A DNA stretch of 42,098 nucleotides from Gemmatimonadota bacterium (GTDB lineage Bacteria; Gemmatimonadota; Gemmatimonadetes; Palauibacterales; Palauibacteraceae), in contig JAOTZH010000009.1 of NCBI GenBank assembly GCA_029861425.1, positions 1 to 42,098 on the forward strand, given 5' to 3'. The notes beneath the pieces are model-generated. The model was given only the letters and a program-made list of their open reading frames with translations, searched no databases and was not told the DNA's origin. A program made the translations under genes and the position numbers. This document shows, piece after piece, positions 25,109 through 33,530 of the stretch; positions within the stretch are counted from its first letter, which is position 1, and every line of letters starts with the position of its first letter.

Positions 25109-26543
25109 CGGTCGCCCTCGCTTCCCCGTCGGAGCCGATCTCCGGGCCGAACCCACGGCGTTGCATCTCGCCCCAGTGCGTGAGTCCCCGCATCGCGTTC
25201 CAGCAACCGTGCAGTCGCCAGACGACCGTCAGCTGTCGGTACCCGAAGGGTTCGGCGAACGCGTAGAGCAACAGGCGTACGAAGTCCTGCCACTTCTCGT
25301 AGATGCGGAACGTGGCCTCTTCGAGGATGATCGCCCAGGTGCTGAGCAGCATCTGGTATCCCAGGGCGACGGCCAGGAACATGAGGGCGAAATTCGCGTC
25401 GATTGCCCCGATCGTGAAGCCGATCGCGGTCATGATATACCCGATGAGCTCGATGACGGGCGCGAGCATCTCTCCGAAGAAAAAGAAGGGAAAGGCGACG
25501 AGACCCACGCGCCCGTAGCGCGGATTGAAGAGCATCCTCCGATGCGTCACCATCGTCTTGACGAGGCCGCGATGCCAACGCTCGCGCTGCCGCCCCAGCG
25601 TGCGGAGATCGAATGGGACCTCCGTCCATGCCACGGGATCGGGGATGAAGGTGATCTGGTGATCGCTCCCCTGTTCGCGCAGGTGCTTGTGGAGCCGAAT
25701 GACCAGGTCGAGGTCCTCCACGACGTGGCCGGTCGCGTAGCCCCCGATCTCCAGCAGGAACCTTCGCTGGAACAGCCCGAACGCACCGGAGACGATCAGG
25801 TTTCCGCCCAGTCGGTTCCAACCGAGGCGACCGAACAGGAACGCTCGCAGATACTCCGGCACCTGAACGGCGGCCAGAAAGTCCTCCGAGAGGCCCGTGC
25901 GGGTGACACGCGCTCGATCGATCGTGCAGCCGTTGACCACGCGGATGGTGCCGCCCGCGGCGGCGACCGGCTTGCCAACCACGAACGTCCTGGCCAGCCG
26001 GAGGAGCGCGTCTGGCTGGATGATCGTGTCCGCGTCGACCGCGACCACGAGCGGGTACCGAGCGGCGCTGATGGCCGCGTTGAGCGCGTCGGCTTTGCCG
26101 CCATTCACCTTGTCGATGACGAGAAGGCTGGGCTGCGTCCTCGACCTGTAGTAGGCGCGGACCTCCTGAACCGGGATGTGGTGCGGGATCGCCGGGGGCA
26201 CCTGGTAGAGGTCGAAATCCGCGATCATGCGTGCCAGGGTCTGATCGCGCGAGCCGTCATTGACGACGATGACCTCGTGCTTGGGGTAGCGCAGCGTCAG
26301 CTGGGACCTGACCGCGTCGATGATCCCCTGCTCCATGTTGTACGCGGGCATCAGGACCGAGATGGGAGGCAGCGCTTCCGACGTCAGATAGCGTGAGAGG
26401 TTGTCACTGTGGGTGATCTTCCAGTGCTTCCAGATCTCCGGAATCGAGAGGAGAATCAGGAACCCGTAGAACGTGTTGAGCGCCAGGAAATACCAGATGA
26501 TGGCGGCATCGAATCTGGCCACGAGGGTCGACACTACGTCCAT
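25095..26543 (-). CDS. Processive family 2 glycosyltransferase (polysaccharide synthase)
   Basis: 482-residue inner-membrane synthase of the BcsA/PgaC/hyaluronan type. One N-terminal membrane helix (14-35) precedes a cytoplasmic GT-A domain. The signature residues are Asp96 (VNDGS), DAD at 170-172, the EDLD acid (276-279) and the QxxRW motif (Gln319, Arg322, Trp323) that marks processive enzymes. Hydrophobic helices follow from about 345 to 430. It polymerises sugars from a nucleotide-sugar while moving the chain across the membrane; the sugar is not readable. It is closer in look to PgaC/YaiP than to cellulose synthase, as there is no PilZ domain. GGGGAGA sits before the ATG. Confidence 0.93.
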   Translation of the reverse strand: MDVVSTLVARFDAAIIWYFLALNTFYGFLILLSIPEIWKHWKITHSDNLSRYLTSEALPPISVLMPAYNMEQGIIDAVRSQLTLRYPKHEVIVVNDGSRDQTLARMIADFDLYQVPPAIPHHIPVQEVRAYYRSRTQPSLLVIDKVNGGKADALNAAISAARYPLVVAVDADTIIQPDALLRLARTFVVGKPVAAAGGTIRVVNGCTIDRARVTRTGLSEDFLAAVQVPEYLRAFLFGRLGWNRLGGNLIVSGAFGLFQRRFLLEIGGYATGHVVEDLDLVIRLHKHLREQGSDHQITFIPDPVAWTEVPFDLRTLGRQRERWHRGLVKTMVTHRRMLFNPRYGRVGLVAFPFFFFGEMLAPVIELIGYIMTAIGFTIGAIDANFALMFLAVALGYQMLLSTWAIILEEATFRIYEKWQDFVRLLLYAFAEPFGYRQLTVVWRLHGCWNAMRGLTHWGEMQRRGFGPEIGSDGEARATDAAA

Positions 26544-26558
26544 CCCGTCTCCCCGCCC

Positions 26559-27668
26559 TCAGGCCGCTCTCGGCCGCCGAATGGCGTCCGAATAGTCGAC
26601 CGCGCTCGGCCCTCCGTACTCGGCGACCGCGGCGTGATCGAGCCCGAGGACATAGCGGGCCATCTCGTATGCGTAGCGATCGTCCTCCGGCGTCAGCTCC
26701 TCGAGCACCGACGTTCCGTGAGATCCCAGGCGTCTCAGGGCGAGCGCCGCGCGCATCCGAACCCACCAGCTCGGATCGCGGATCGCCACGCCGAGCGTGG
26801 GGACCGCTTCGCGCGCCCCGATCACGCCCAGGGCGGACGCGGCCTGGGCCCGCACCTGCCAGTGCGGATCGGCAACGAGCGAGCATAACGACGCGGCGCT
26901 CCTCGGGTGTGGGAATCGGGCGAGCGTCCGCGCCACGGCGATCCGAACTTCGAGGTCGGGGTGCTCCGCGTGCGGAAGGACGTGATCGAGGAAGCTCGGC
27001 ACCCCGAGACCGGCGACCAGGTTCAGCAGCGTACGCAGCTGGCGGGTGCCGTCGGCATCGTCGAGACGCTGCTGTATCAAACGGAGATCGAGTCCCTGGT
27101 TCAACGTCAGCATCTCGAGCACGTACCTGCGAACCGTTCTCTGCTGTGTGTCCGCGAGTTCGAGCACGGCCTCCAGCGTCGTTTCCACGAGCACTCGCCT
27201 GATCGTGGCGACCGCCCCGAGTCGAACGACCGGGTTGTGGTCGTGGATCAGGGATTCGAGGGTCGGCGCATCCTCCGGTACCGCCACCATGGCGAAGCCG
27301 TGGGTCGCCGAGAGGCGCCGCCACCACAGACGAGAGTGGGCACGGCTCTTCAGCGCGTCGAACCATGAGGTCTGGCGCACCGCGTCGACGAGGTCTTCCC
27401 AGGCCTGACCGGCGACCTGGTTCCCGAATCGCTGCAGCACGGCCGTCACGGTCGAGTATCGCGCCCGTTCGATGTCCGCAGCGAAATCTTCCGCGCTCCT
27501 CCGGCCGGAGAGCCAGTCTCTCGAGGCTAGCGTGAGGCGCTCGGTATGCCGGTCGTCCACCGAGGTTCTCCACTCGCTGAGCATGCGGCCCAGGGCCAGC
27601 GTGATCAGCAGAAGCACGACGAAGACGAGCTGCAGAATCGCGACGAGTGTGAGGACAGCGAAGTTCAT
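26559..27668 (-). CDS. Membrane-anchored HEAT-repeat protein
   Basis: 369-residue protein with one N-terminal membrane helix (residues 3-27) and a cytoplasmic array of HEAT repeats at about 135-345, for example DLEVRIAVARTLARF, HWQVRAQAASALGVIGA and SWWVRMRAALALRRLGS. HEAT arrays are protein-binding scaffolds. It lies directly before the glycosyltransferase (15-base gap) and after the receiver protein (ATGA overlap), so it may link the regulator to the synthase complex. No catalytic motif is seen. Confidence 0.85.
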   Translation of the reverse strand: MNFAVLTLVAILQLVFVVLLLITLALGRMLSEWRTSVDDRHTERLTLASRDWLSGRRSAEDFAADIERARYSTVTAVLQRFGNQVAGQAWEDLVDAVRQTSWFDALKSRAHSRLWWRRLSATHGFAMVAVPEDAPTLESLIHDHNPVVRLGAVATIRRVLVETTLEAVLELADTQQRTVRRYVLEMLTLNQGLDLRLIQQRLDDADGTRQLRTLLNLVAGLGVPSFLDHVLPHAEHPDLEVRIAVARTLARFPHPRSAASLCSLVADPHWQVRAQAASALGVIGAREAVPTLGVAIRDPSWWVRMRAALALRRLGSHGTSVLEELTPEDDRYAYEMARYVLGLDHAAVAEYGGPSAVDYSDAIRRPRAA

Positions 27669-28885
27669 CGGCGAGTCTCTCCCTCGACCAGCCTCTTCAC
27701 CTTCGCGAGCAGGATCGGAAGCCTGACCGGCTTGACCACGTAGTCGGTCGCGCCGGAGCTGTAGGCCAGCAGCTGCGCCTCTTCGCTGGCGTCGACGCTC
27801 AGGACCACGAACTGGAGGTCATCGGTCCCGTGGCACCCCCGGTCGAGAAGAAGCTGGTGACACTCCAGTCCGGGCAGGTCCGGCTCCACGATTACGACGG
27901 GCCGCTTGCCGTTCGTCTCGAGAGCGGTCAACCAGGGATGCGCGTGCCATCCGTCCGCGAACGCCTGCAGCCGGTAGTCCAGGCTGCTCAGCGAATACTG
28001 GAGTATGTCCAGGAAGAGGGGATCGTCCTGGACGAGAATCACATCGGGCGTCTCGGATCCAGAACCCGGGATGTGACATACGAGGCCCTCGGGTCCCGAC
28101 GTCTTGATCGACCCCTCGGGGGCGGGAGTCCGACGCGACGCGAGCCCGGCGGCCCGGGCCGACAGGTCCTCCGTGTCGAGGGACTTCGGAAGTACCGCGT
28201 CCACCCCCGCCCGATACGCCTCGAGTTCGAATCCCCTGTCCTGCCGTCCGGCGAAGACGATGATTCTCACATCGGCCCAGCGAACAGAGGCACGGACGGC
28301 CCGCACCAGCGCCAGCGAACTGGCGCCGGGGAGCCCTCGTCCGATCAGGAGGGCCCGGGGGGCCGCCGAGCGGATCGAATCGAATATGCCCCTCGCGCTG
28401 GGGAGCTCGCTCACCTCGAGCCCGGCCTCCTGGAGCGCGGGACGTAACCGTGCTCGGAACGCGGGGTCCTGGTCGGCGAGGAGAACTTGAGGCCGGTTCG
28501 CCGATCTACTGAGCGCCTCGCCCCACAGCTCCAGGAGTCGATGCGGCTCGGGACGGCCGGGCACGTAGAGCATGGCGCCGCCAGAGCCGGCAGCCAGGCG
28601 CTGCGCCTTCGTGTCCGCTGCCCCGAACACCGTGAGCGGCACCTGCGGAGCGGCTTCGCTGAACGATCGGACGAGCTCGCCCGTCCGCCCGGCCCCACGA
28701 CAACCCGCCAGTGCGATGAGGTCGAAACGACCCTTGCCCAGACCGGCGAGCGCCTCGTCGGGCGTTCGAAACGCTTGCACCGTCCACCCGAGCTCTCGGG
28801 CGCTTCCTGCGACCTGTGCGGCGAAGACATCGTCGTCGTCCAGGAGAAGCGTTCGCGGCCTCGTGCCCAAGGACCGTCCCCCCAC
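27665..28885 (-). CDS. Triple receiver-domain protein with substituted phospho-acceptor sites
   Basis: About 406 residues forming three tandem CheY-like receiver domains (about 10-115, 130-240, 270-400) and no output domain. At the phospho-acceptor position, REC1 has Ala (FDLIALAGCRG), REC2 Gly (ALLIGRGLPGA) and REC3 Glu (VVIVEPDLPGLE). Acidic-pocket residues remain in part (LLLDDDD; VQDDP). The conserved Lys survives in REC2 (LPKS) and REC3 (VVKP) but not clearly in REC1. It therefore likely works as a phosphate-independent binding switch or scaffold for the downstream synthase operon. The start is uncertain: GTG at 28885 is given; TTG at 28870 with GGGGGGA before it is a good alternative. 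Confidence 0.82.
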   Translation of the reverse strand: MGGRSLGTRPRTLLLDDDDVFAAQVAGSARELGWTVQAFRTPDEALAGLGKGRFDLIALAGCRGAGRTGELVRSFSEAAPQVPLTVFGAADTKAQRLAAGSGGAMLYVPGRPEPHRLLELWGEALSRSANRPQVLLADQDPAFRARLRPALQEAGLEVSELPSARGIFDSIRSAAPRALLIGRGLPGASSLALVRAVRASVRWADVRIIVFAGRQDRGFELEAYRAGVDAVLPKSLDTEDLSARAAGLASRRTPAPEGSIKTSGPEGLVCHIPGSGSETPDVILVQDDPLFLDILQYSLSSLDYRLQAFADGWHAHPWLTALETNGKRPVVIVEPDLPGLECHQLLLDRGCHGTDDLQFVVLSVDASEEAQLLAYSSGATDYVVKPVRLPILLAKVKRLVEGETRR

Positions 28886-29233
28886 GATTCGGTGTTGTCG
28901 GCGGGGCGATCTCCAGGCCCCATTCCGGGGCCCAAAACGCAAGGCGAGGACCGGATGAGGCTGGCGGCGGCCGTCACCCGACCGCTCGGGCTAGCACGTT
29001 TGTGCGGGAACGGAACGAAGGATACGAAGAGGCCTAAGCGTGCTCTAATCGAAGGCTTCGCAAAGAGTTACGTGATATCGTCACGCCATCCAGAACCGTC
29101 CCGGACAGGAATGCTGGAGGCCGCTTCGGAAGGAGTCTGACGCCCCGGGCGCGTTCTGCCGCTCCGTCCATCAGAGTCTCAGAACGTGGTGTCCCGTTTC
29201 GATTTGCACGACCGGACCCGGCGCGGCCGATCG
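28886..29233. promoter_or_regulatory. Upstream region of the polysaccharide operon with a palindrome
   Basis: About 350 bases without a supported gene, between the racemase homologue and the receiver gene, both on the minus strand. It should hold the operon promoter. A perfect inverted repeat CGTGATATCGTCACG (29071-29085) is in the most AT-rich part and could be a regulator site. CGAAGGCTTCG at 29050-29060 is a second small one. No clear terminator follows the racemase gene. Confidence 0.4.
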
Positions 29234-30484
29234 CTACACGACGTGGCGTGGGAGGCGCGGGTTCATGCCCTGGATCAGAGCGAGGAAAGAGGTCCCGGTC
29301 CGTCGCGCGACCTCGTGCGGAAGGATCGACGGATGATCGGGTCCGACGAGGGTGACCGCGTCGCCGACCCGGACACTCCGCTCGTGGCCGACGTCGATAA
29401 TCGTGTGCGCCGAGTTCACGCCACCTCTGACGGGGTATAGCCGCCCGTTGATAAGGACTTCGCAGGTGCCGTTCGCCGCGCTCGGATAGCCATCGGTCCG
29501 TCCGATCGGAAGCAGCGCCACCCAGGTCGGGCTTTCGGGGGCAAATGAACGGTAGAAGCCCGCGCTGTCACCTCTTTCGAGCCGCTCGACGCGGACCACG
29601 CGAGTCCGTAACCGAAACACCGGCCGAAGGTCGGCCCGATCTCGCACATCCTCGCCGCTCGGGTAGTTGCCGAACAACGCGTTCCCCGGTCGTACCATGT
29701 CGTAGTGCGCCTCGGGGAGATGAAAGAGCTCGACCGTGGGAGAGGCGTGAAGGCTCCCGAGCTCGAGCCCCGCACCGCGCGCCCACTCCAGCAGCGACTC
29801 GAAACGGGCCAATTGCTCGCGATCGAAGTCCAGGTCATGCGAGAACATGGTGTAGGTGGCTTCGACCCGGACCGCGGGGTTGGAGCACAATTCTCCGATC
29901 CACGGGCGGGCGCGCCGGTACGGCATGCCCTCCCGGTTCATCCCCGTATCGACGTACAGCTGGACCGGGACGGGCCGGTCGAGTCGCCGCGCCACGCGCT
30001 CGAGCCGCTGCGGGGCGTCATCGAGCCAGACGCTCGGCGTCACGTCGTGGTGCACCATCTCCGCGATGGCGTCATCCGGCTGCTCGGCCATGACCACGAT
30101 CGGCTTCGTCACCCCGGCCTGTCGCATGGCCAGAGCCTCTTCGACTCGCACGCACGCTATGCCACCCACTTCCGGGAAGCTCGCGAGCAGCGGGCCGACC
30201 GTCCGATCGCCCAGCCCGTAGGCGTTGTTCTTCACGACCGCCAGGATGGGGCGACCGCCGGCGAGCCTCGCCGCCTCACGCACGTTCTGTCGATAGCCCG
30301 CGCGATCGATCTCGATCCACGGGTCGAGTCGGTCGCGGGAATCGACTTCGGATACGATCGATGTCGAACCCGGCTGGCTCCCGGCAGACGCGCACCCGGC
30401 GGTGGCGGCCAGCCCCGCGGCGCTTGCGGCGAGCTCGAGAAACCGGCGACGAGTGTGGGGGTGGGTTGAGACAGAGGGTGGCAT
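29234..30484 (-). CDS. Tat-exported alanine racemase homologue with altered active site
   Basis: 416-residue PLP protein of the alanine racemase fold. The N-terminus carries a twin-arginine signal (TRRRFLEL) and a lipobox-like end (TAGC, Cys31), so it is probably exported folded and lipid-anchored. The PLP lysine is Lys85 in VVKNNAYGLG, and the PLP-contacting Arg265 (DMVRPGNALFG) and Arg184 (DTGMNREGM) are kept. In E. coli Alr the second catalytic base is Tyr255 in GYGDGYP; here the motif reads GRTDGYP, with Arg329 in that place. The nearby GRVAMD-type motif is GGVNSAH. It may therefore be a racemase for another amino acid, a different PLP enzyme or a binding protein. The ATG at 30484 has TTGGAG before it. 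Confidence 0.88.
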   Translation of the reverse strand: MPPSVSTHPHTRRRFLELAASAAGLAATAGCASAGSQPGSTSIVSEVDSRDRLDPWIEIDRAGYRQNVREAARLAGGRPILAVVKNNAYGLGDRTVGPLLASFPEVGGIACVRVEEALAMRQAGVTKPIVVMAEQPDDAIAEMVHHDVTPSVWLDDAPQRLERVARRLDRPVPVQLYVDTGMNREGMPYRRARPWIGELCSNPAVRVEATYTMFSHDLDFDREQLARFESLLEWARGAGLELGSLHASPTVELFHLPEAHYDMVRPGNALFGNYPSGEDVRDRADLRPVFRLRTRVVRVERLERGDSAGFYRSFAPESPTWVALLPIGRTDGYPSAANGTCEVLINGRLYPVRGGVNSAHTIIDVGHERSVRVGDAVTLVGPDHPSILPHEVARRTGTSFLALIQGMNPRLPRHVV

Positions 30485-30684
30485 CGGCTCCAAGACTCCT
30501 CCATGGCCAGGGATCTGTGGACCGTCGCTCAGCATAGCCCCGGCGGACGGGCTGCGAACAGACGGTGGGCTGGATCCGCGACGCCCTCGCCCCCGAGACC
30601 GGTTGAGAGAAGAATACGAAGCGTATGTCGCCCGGGGACCACCGTACATCCCGCGGCTCAGCAGGTAGAGGAATAGGGGGGGGC

Positions 30685-31413
30685 ATGATCCAGCCTCGGA
30701 AGTTCACCGCCGTGCTCGCTCTGCTGGCGCTGGCTGGCCTGATCGTGACGCTCGAACGGGGCTCCTACGGCGTGAACCCGGGCCTCGTGGTCGCCACTCG
30801 GGTGCTGCTCGTACCGCTGGGTGCGACCATCATCGGTCTCATCCTGGAGAAGGCCTGGGCTCGGTGGCTGGCCCTCGCGGCCGCCGTCGTCGTACTTCCG
30901 TGGGCGATCTTCCTGACCTTCGGCCTGCCGGCCGGTCTCCCGCTCCTGCAGCAAACGATCGGCCTGGTGGCCGCCCTGGTGCTCGTCGCGACGCTGACGG
31001 GTCGGGCCATGTTCGAACGCTACGACGGCCGAGCTTCGACCGACTGGAGTGGCGCGCGCATGGGGCTCGTGCGCTGGACGATCATCCTGAACGTCGCGTT
31101 CGCCGTCGGACTCTTCATCTTCGTCGCCCTCTTCAATGACGGCTTCGAGTGGCACGTCGCGATTCCGGCGATCCTGCTCGTGGGGCTGCTGGTGGGCGTT
31201 CCGCTGCTGGCCCGCCAGAAGACCGTCGGGCTCCTTCTGGTGGCGCTCAGCTGCCTTCTGTTCGTTCCGGCCGCAGTCTTCTTCGTCAGACAGGAGTCGA
31301 GCTGGGCCGGAGGGGCCTCGATCTTCGGCATCGGATTCCTGCCCGGCATCGTGGCCGGGTGGGCGTGCCTCTTCGTCTTCGGCAAGCCGCTCTGGCAGGC
31401 GCTCCGCTCCTGA
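30685..31413 (+). CDS. Polytopic membrane protein of unknown function
   Basis: 242-residue protein with about seven or eight predicted membrane helices, for example FTAVLALLALAGLIVTL, LVRWTIILNVAFAVGLFIFV and IPAILLVGLLVGVPLLA. There are no catalytic motifs. A short polar loop (RYDGRASTDWSGARM) is in the middle. A G-rich ribosome site lies before the ATG at 30685, chosen over an in-frame start 60 bases upstream. It is divergent from the racemase homologue across 200 bases and convergent with the double-cupin gene. I recognise no family. Confidence 0.8.
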   Translation: MIQPRKFTAVLALLALAGLIVTLERGSYGVNPGLVVATRVLLVPLGATIIGLILEKAWARWLALAAAVVVLPWAIFLTFGLPAGLPLLQQTIGLVAALVLVATLTGRAMFERYDGRASTDWSGARMGLVRWTIILNVAFAVGLFIFVALFNDGFEWHVAIPAILLVGLLVGVPLLARQKTVGLLLVALSCLLFVPAAVFFVRQESSWAGGASIFGIGFLPGIVAGWACLFVFGKPLWQALRS

Positions 31414-31432
31414 GCTGTGCCTCCGACGGTGA

Positions 31433-32182
31433 TCAGGACGCCGTCGCGCGTCCCTTGAACTCGATGAGCACGACCTCCAGCTCACCATCGCCCGTATGCG
31501 TGGGCAGGTGCACCTCTCCATCGCCACAGTTCACCGTGCCGGCGTCGCCAGCGGCACCTTCGATCGTCTCTCCGGACGGAAGCTCGAACGTTGTTGGACC
31601 GTCCTGGAGGAAGACGACGCAGTTCGCCGGATGATGGTGCATGATCGAGGTTTCCCCCGGCCCGTAGCGGACGCGGAGCATGCGGACGACGTCATTCTCG
31701 GCCTCGACCTGGTAATGGTCTGGGTCAGCGCCCGCCGCATGGGGCTCCTCCGGCGTCCAAACGGTACCAGCCATCGCCCCGTTCTTGATCTCGACGAGGA
31801 TCGCTTCGTTCACGCCATCGCTCGTGTTCCGCGGGATATGGACCGAGCCTTGCTCTCCACACTCGACGTCGCCACGCGCCCCGGTGTTCTCTTCCACCGT
31901 GCCGTCTGCGTTCGTCATCTCCCAGGCGGATGCCGAGAGTCCAACGGAACAGAGCGGCGGGTGGCTGTGCATCACGGAAGCCTCGCCGGGCCCGTACGAC
32001 ACCCGGACGATTCGGACCGCGTCGTTCTCGAACTCCACCGAGTAGTGATCCGGGTCAGCCGTCACCGCGTCCGAGACGTCCTCGACGCTCATCGCGTCGG
32101 CGGACTCTTCGGCGGCATCGCCCCCTCCGCAGGCAAGCACCAACCCGATGGCGCCAGCGGATACGACTCTCATGAAACGCAT
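31433..32182 (-). CDS. Double-cupin lipoprotein
   Basis: 249-residue lipoprotein (signal MRFMRVVSAGAIGLVLAC, lipobox VLAC) with two similar cupin domains, at about 44-135 and 153-245. Each opens with HYSVEFENDAVRIVRVSYGPGEASVMHSHP-like sequence (second copy HYQVEAENDVVRMLRVRYGPGETSIMHHHP), so the gene arose by internal duplication. HSHP and HHHP are partial metal-binding motifs. The C-terminal second motif (NCGDGEVHLPTHTGDG) keeps some His residues. Function unknown; periplasmic metal or small-ligand binding is inferred. GAGAGG lies before the ATG at 32182. Confidence 0.82.
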   Translation of the reverse strand: MRFMRVVSAGAIGLVLACGGGDAAEESADAMSVEDVSDAVTADPDHYSVEFENDAVRIVRVSYGPGEASVMHSHPPLCSVGLSASAWEMTNADGTVEENTGARGDVECGEQGSVHIPRNTSDGVNEAILVEIKNGAMAGTVWTPEEPHAAGADPDHYQVEAENDVVRMLRVRYGPGETSIMHHHPANCVVFLQDGPTTFELPSGETIEGAAGDAGTVNCGDGEVHLPTHTGDGELEVVLIEFKGRATAS

Positions 32183-32302
32183 ATCGTCGCCTCTCCGACA
32201 AGGAAAACTCTGCCCGCGTGACCGCCTCGATTCGGGACGGCGGCCCCTTCACCCTTGAATCGACGACCCGAGCCGGCACGCCCGCAAGAGCGGGCCCTTA
32301 CT

Positions 32303-33403
32303 TCAGCTGCCGTCTTCGAGGACTCCGAACCGCCGGAGGATCTCGCCGAACACGTCGCCGTACCGGGCACCGGACATGTTCGCCGTCACCGCGACGATGA
32401 GCTCGTGGTCCGGGAGAGCCGCGAGCCGGGCCGTCGCTCCGTAGTGACCGCCTCCGTGACCGATCTCCGGGTGACCGTGGCTGTCCTCTCGTATCCCCCA
32501 GCCCAGTCCGTACTCGGTCCGCGCCCCGTCCGTCATCAGCATGGGCGTGAACAGGACATCGAGCGTCCCGGCCGAGAGCAGCTCCTCCGAGAGGAGACCA
32601 TGGAGGAAGATGACGAGGTCAGTGGGCGTCGACAGAAAGCCGCCACCCGCCCAGACGTCGCTGTTGTCCGTGAACGGCGCGTTCGTCAGCTCCCCGGATC
32701 GTCTCTCGTAAAAGCCGGTCCGGTTCGGGATGATCGCTCGATAGTCGTCGGCCATCGTGTCCTGCATCCCGAGCGGCTCGAATACCTCATCGTGCATGAG
32801 CTCGAGGTACGGTCGGCCGGAAGCACTCTCGACGACCGCGCTCATGAGATTCCAGCCGAAGCTGGAGTACTGGAACCGCTCTCCCGGCCGGAACAGGAGC
32901 GGACGATCCTTGAACTTGTCGAGGGCCGATACCACGTCGCGGTACACCACGAAGTTCTGAAAATCCCTTGGGCCGTAGTGCGGTATCCCGGAAAGGTGAC
33001 CTCCTATGTGTCTCGTCGTGATGGGGTACTCTTTCTCGGGGAACGACGGGACGTACGTTTGGACCGGCGCGTCGAGATCGAGCTCGCCTCTTTCGTAGAG
33101 CAACCCGACCGCGGCCGACGTGAGCGACTTGGATATGCTCCCGATCCGAAAACGCGTCCCGGTCGTGACGGGCACCTCGTACTCGACGTTCGCGAGGCCG
33201 AACCCCTCGGCCCAGACGAGGTCGCCCCGGAAGTGCACGGCGACCGAGAGCCCCGGCGTGGCGGACTCCGCCATGAAGTCGAGGACGAGAGCCCGGCTCT
33301 GCTGGATGGCCTCATCGACGGTCTGTGCCCGGACCTGGCAGTTCACGGAGAGGGTGGCGGCCAGGGCCAGACCGACCAGACGAATGCCTCGCGAAGGTAC
33401 CAT
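32303..33403 (-). CDS. Exported beta-lactamase-fold serine hydrolase
   Basis: 366-residue class C beta-lactamase/LACTB-type serine hydrolase with a signal peptide (LVGLALAATLSVNCQVRAQ). Catalytic residues: Ser89 and Lys92 in GSISK, Tyr179 in QYSS (a variant of the YxN motif) and HGG at 316-318 (GHGGGHYG). Such proteins are usually peptidases or esterases rather than antibiotic-inactivating enzymes; D-amino-acid or peptidoglycan substrates are possible. GAGGAGA precedes the ATG. It is transcribed in the same direction as the double-cupin gene 120 bases downstream. Confidence 0.9.
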   Translation of the reverse strand: MVPSRGIRLVGLALAATLSVNCQVRAQTVDEAIQQSRALVLDFMAESATPGLSVAVHFRGDLVWAEGFGLANVEYEVPVTTGTRFRIGSISKSLTSAAVGLLYERGELDLDAPVQTYVPSFPEKEYPITTRHIGGHLSGIPHYGPRDFQNFVVYRDVVSALDKFKDRPLLFRPGERFQYSSFGWNLMSAVVESASGRPYLELMHDEVFEPLGMQDTMADDYRAIIPNRTGFYERRSGELTNAPFTDNSDVWAGGGFLSTPTDLVIFLHGLLSEELLSAGTLDVLFTPMLMTDGARTEYGLGWGIREDSHGHPEIGHGGGHYGATARLAALPDHELIVAVTANMSGARYGDVFGEILRRFGVLEDGS

Positions 33404-33530
33404 CACGATCTCCTCACTCGGTGCACGTATTTCGAGGCACCGAACGGACGGCCCGAAGCGAGCCTCGTGTCTCATTCTAGTCTGGGGTTGCCCGGATCGC
33501 CTCGGCGGTTCCACGGACGGCTTCGCGGGG

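Noticed and set aside
22334-26543. Standard pgaABCD or bcs operon
   Set aside because: No polysaccharide deacetylase domain, no PgaD, no PilZ domain and no BcsB/BcsC order; a HEAT protein and a triple receiver are there instead.
32303-33403. Antibiotic-resistance beta-lactamase
   Set aside because: The fold and SxxK motif are right, but the YxN motif is YSS and the context is general exported hydrolases, as in LACTB-type peptidases/esterases.
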